A stretch of 64,000 bases of DNA. Source: Ichthyophis bannanicus. Lineage: Eukaryota > Chordata > Amphibia > Gymnophiona > Ichthyophiidae. The stretch is from NCBI GenBank assembly GCA_033557465.1, contig CM066033.1, positions 1,300,507,022-1,300,571,021 of the forward strand, given 5' to 3'. The notes under the pieces are model-generated. The model was not told where the DNA came from. It searched no databases and worked only from the letters and a program-made list of their open reading frames with translations. Both the position numbers and the translations under genes were made by a program. Below are positions 61,687 to 64,000 of this stretch, in pieces (positions within the stretch are counted from its first letter, which is position 1; each line of letters opens with the position of its first letter).

Positions 61687-63133
61687 ATGACGGGCAAACC
61701 ACGGTGTCCATCCTGCGGTACCCGTAGGGGTATGGCCTCGGAAGCCGGAGTCTGCAGGGGGTGTGCTAGGCTGCTTCCGTGGAACAAGAAATCCACTTGA
61801 CCATGGCTCAAGCTTCCCAGGGGTCCGGAGACCCTCTGGAAGGGGGAGGGGAATCTTCTCCTCCTCCTTCAACCTTAGATTTGCCGGGCCTTTCCCAGTC
61901 CCTTCCCCCCGCTTCCAGTGAGGTGACGGAGGACTGGGAACACTTTTCTCCAGAATTTGTCCTTCTGTTACACAAGGCCTATTGTATGCGCCGGCAAGGA
62001 ACGGCAGAGTCAGTGGTAGCCAAAGAAAACGGGCTTGCTGGTCCGGGTAGAACAAGGACCCATGACTCCGGAGTCCCTCTTAAACGCGCAAGGCTAATGA
62101 GCGAGGAGCCTCTAACGTCCCTGTCTCATGACACCCCGGAAGAGGAGAGCTTGGACAAAGAAGTAGGGGAAGAGGAGGAGGAGCTCAAAGAGGGAGAGAT
62201 TCCGGAGGAGGAACAGTATCGCTTAGTTCGAGTTTTTCATCGTGAGGAGCTCCTGGCGTTGATAAATGAGTCTCTGAAGGTGCTCAATATGACCTCGGAC
62301 ACTCCAGCAGAAGAGGAAGCGTTGGAGGATCTGTTGATTCAAGCCGTCAGAATTCGCAGAAGGTATTTCCGGTCCACAGGGTGGTGCGTCAGATGATCCA
62401 GGAGGAATGGAACCAACCAGAATCAGGTTTGAGGGGAGTCCAGGCCATGGCTTGGCTTTACCCATTGCCAGAACCGGACAAGGACTTGCTAAAGTCACCA
62501 AAGGTGGATGCGGCGATATCGGCGGTAACAAAGAAGACGACTATCCCGGTCGAGGGCAGCGCGGCTCTGAAGGACAGTCAGGACAGAAAATTAGACACAC
62601 TGCTGAAGCAAGCCTTTGATGTTAATGCTCTTGCCTTACAGGCCTCAGTATCAGGGGCATGGGTAGCTAGAGCCTGTCTGAGGTGGTCCCAACAACTTCA
62701 ACTGGTAGACGGTCTCTCAGCCGATGTGCAGGCGGTTTCGGCTAGGTTAGAATCCGGATCTGCCTACCTGGCAGATAGTCAGTACGACCTCATTAGGAGT
62801 CCGGTTAAGAATATGGCTTCGGTGGTAGCAGCCAGACGGTATTTGTGGTTACGTAATTGGGCAGCGGATGCCTCTTCAAAGGCGCGCCTGAGTCGTCTCC
62901 CCTCCAAGGGGAAACTGTTGTTTGGGGAAGACCTGGATAAGTTGGTAAAGGACCTAGGCGAGTCTAAGGGGGGCAGGCTCCCGGAAGACAGGCCCAAACA
63001 AGGTCGCTCGCCTGCTCCGGCTCGGAATCAGCCAAGGGATTTCCGGAGATTCCGGCCAACCAGATCGAACTCCTTTCCTAAGGGCCGCTTCCCCTCTAGG
63101 GGTCAAGGCTTCAGGGGGTTTGGGGGCAGGTAG
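61687..63133 (+). pseudogene. DIRS-B copy 2 gag-like ORF, frameshifted
   Basis: The ATG at 61687 reads MTGKPRCPSCGTRRGMASEA then GVCRGC, matching DIRS-B gag. A small deletion near 61770 shifts the frame, which continues at 61779-62396 (acidic EEEEELKEGEIPEEEQYR) and, after another shift, at 62381-63133 (RQMIQEEWNQPESGLRGVQA; NWAADASSKARLSRLPSKGK; Arg/Gly-rich end). The CPSC...CRGC pair and acidic block are conserved between the copies, which supports their importance. Confidence 0.87.
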
Positions 63134-63169
63134 AGGTTTTGGGGCCTCTTCCTCCTCCATGGGCCCCAG

Positions 63170-64000
63170 AAAACCTCAATGAGACTACGGGGGTCCAGGA
63201 GGAAGGCCTGCCGGTGGGGGGTTGTTTAAGGCAGTTCCTTCCCGCCTGGTCCCAGGTCACATCCGACCAATGGGCCTTGGAAGTTATCCGAGAGGGTACG
63301 CTCTCGAATTTGCAAAACAAGTACTTCCAGCCTTTGTTCAGTCTCCCTGCGGTCCACCAGAAAAGAGGGCGACGATAGAGGATATGCTTTCAAGGCTTAT
63401 AGCGCTAGGAGTGGTGGTTCCTGTTCCGAGAGACCAATACGGGTCCGGTCGATACTCAGTTTATTTCGTGGTACCAAAGAAAGAAGGATCTTTTCGGCCA
63501 ATCCTAGACCTAAAACAAATCAATTGCTGTCTCAGAGTACCTCACTTCCAAATGGAAACCCTGAAGTCTGTCATTGCGGCGGTAAGGCAGGGGGAGTTCC
63601 TGACATCCTTAGACTTGACGGAAGCATAGTTACATATCCCGGTCCGAAGGTCTCATCAGCAGTTCCTGAGATTCGCAGTACCAAGAGGTCATTTTCAGTT
63701 CCAGGCCCTACCCTTTGGCCTAGCAACAGCCCCCAGGACGTTCACCAAAGTGATGGTAGTGGTGGCCGCGGCTCCTCGCAAGGAGGGAATTCTGGTTCAT
63801 CCCTACCTGGACGATTGGCTGATTTGGGCGAAGTCAGAAGCGGAGAGTCATTCGGCTACAGCCAGAGTGGTGGAATTCCTGGAGGAGTTGGGGTGGGTCA
63901 TCAATCGGGCAAAGAGCAGACTAATTCCCTCGCAGGAGATCGAGTACCTCTGAGCAAGATTCGACACCAGGAGAGGAAGGGTTTTCCTGTCAAAGCAGAG
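63170..64000 (+). pseudogene. DIRS-B copy 2 reverse transcriptase, partial
   Basis: RT start region and palm: YFVVPKKEGSFRPILDLKQI, TSLDLTEA then a stop near 63627 (DIRS-B has TEAYLHIPV), then FQFQALPFGLATAPRTFTKV in the same frame and HPYLDDWLI with the intact YLDD box at about 63803-63814. A further stop near 63951 breaks EYL-ARFDT. The rest lies beyond the window. Confidence 0.87.

Larger units (their letters stand above)
60691..64000 (+). mobile_element. second DIRS-B-type copy, 5' part, runs off the window
   Basis: Starts with GTTCCTTATCGTAACTCCAG and the terminal repeat, which has the same hairpin and palindromic TATA (GGTATAAATACC at 60795-60806) but differs in the loop (CCATCATCGTTTTGATGATG). 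Gag and RT homology follow in DIRS-B order. It is visibly diverged from 34578-40104 and carries frameshifts, so it is an older copy or a sister subfamily. Confidence 0.9.

Overview
The window looks like nuclear DNA of a vertebrate with a large, transposon-rich genome, most likely an amphibian and plausibly a caecilian. The vertebrate call rests on one host coding exon: exon 1 of PDSS2, a subunit of the enzyme that makes the ubiquinone side chain, at 22296-22594 on the + strand. The amphibian/caecilian call is an inference from the repeat mixture: several CR1 and L2 LINE families, an RTE/BovB-type LINE, a Tx1-type L1, hAT elements, tRNA- and 5S-derived SINEs, and several DIRS tyrosine-recombinase retrotransposons. 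No bacterial-style operons, CRISPR arrays or complete rRNA/tRNA genes are present.

Layout. 1-20575: a mosaic of 3' LINE fragments inserted into one another. They are L2-type and three CR1 families (called A, B and C here), with RTE/BovB, L2-tailed SINEs, RTE-tailed SINEs and one DIRS relic. 20576-22295: mostly unannotated DNA upstream of PDSS2. 22296-22594: PDSS2 exon 1, ending at a GT splice donor. Everything downstream to 64000 is probably PDSS2 intron 1. 24130-33400: more CR1, L2, BovB and DIRS fragments, a palindromic MITE-like repeat, and an 881-bp hAT-type element with exact 8-bp target duplications.

33488-52563: a nested composite. An outer DIRS element (DIRS-A) has near-identical inverted terminal repeats and an internal complementary region. 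Four insertions split it: a nearly pristine 5.5-kb DIRS element (DIRS-B, 34578-40104) with open gag, RT/RNase H and tyrosine recombinase frames and identical 115-bp inverted repeats; a 2.5-kb hAT-type element (41331-43875) carrying a 275-bp palindrome and a G-rich minisatellite; a near full-length Tx1-type L1 (about 45585-51020); and a tRNA-derived SINE (51076-51368). Subtracting these leaves a DIRS-A of about 5.3 kb, a normal length for the family.

53991-60690: a third DIRS family (DIRS-C), decayed and split by an L2 element with an open RT frame (54880-56862) and by a SINE. 60691-64000: the 5' part of a second, decayed DIRS-B copy running off the window.

The only host function visible is PDSS2; the rest is retrotransposon or transposon machinery. 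In DIRS-B the gag-like protein, RT/RNase H and tyrosine recombinase would cooperate to copy the element through a circular DNA intermediate and integrate it. The two hAT-type elements and the SINEs are non-autonomous and depend on transposase or LINE proteins supplied in trans. Family names are by eye; no database search was possible.
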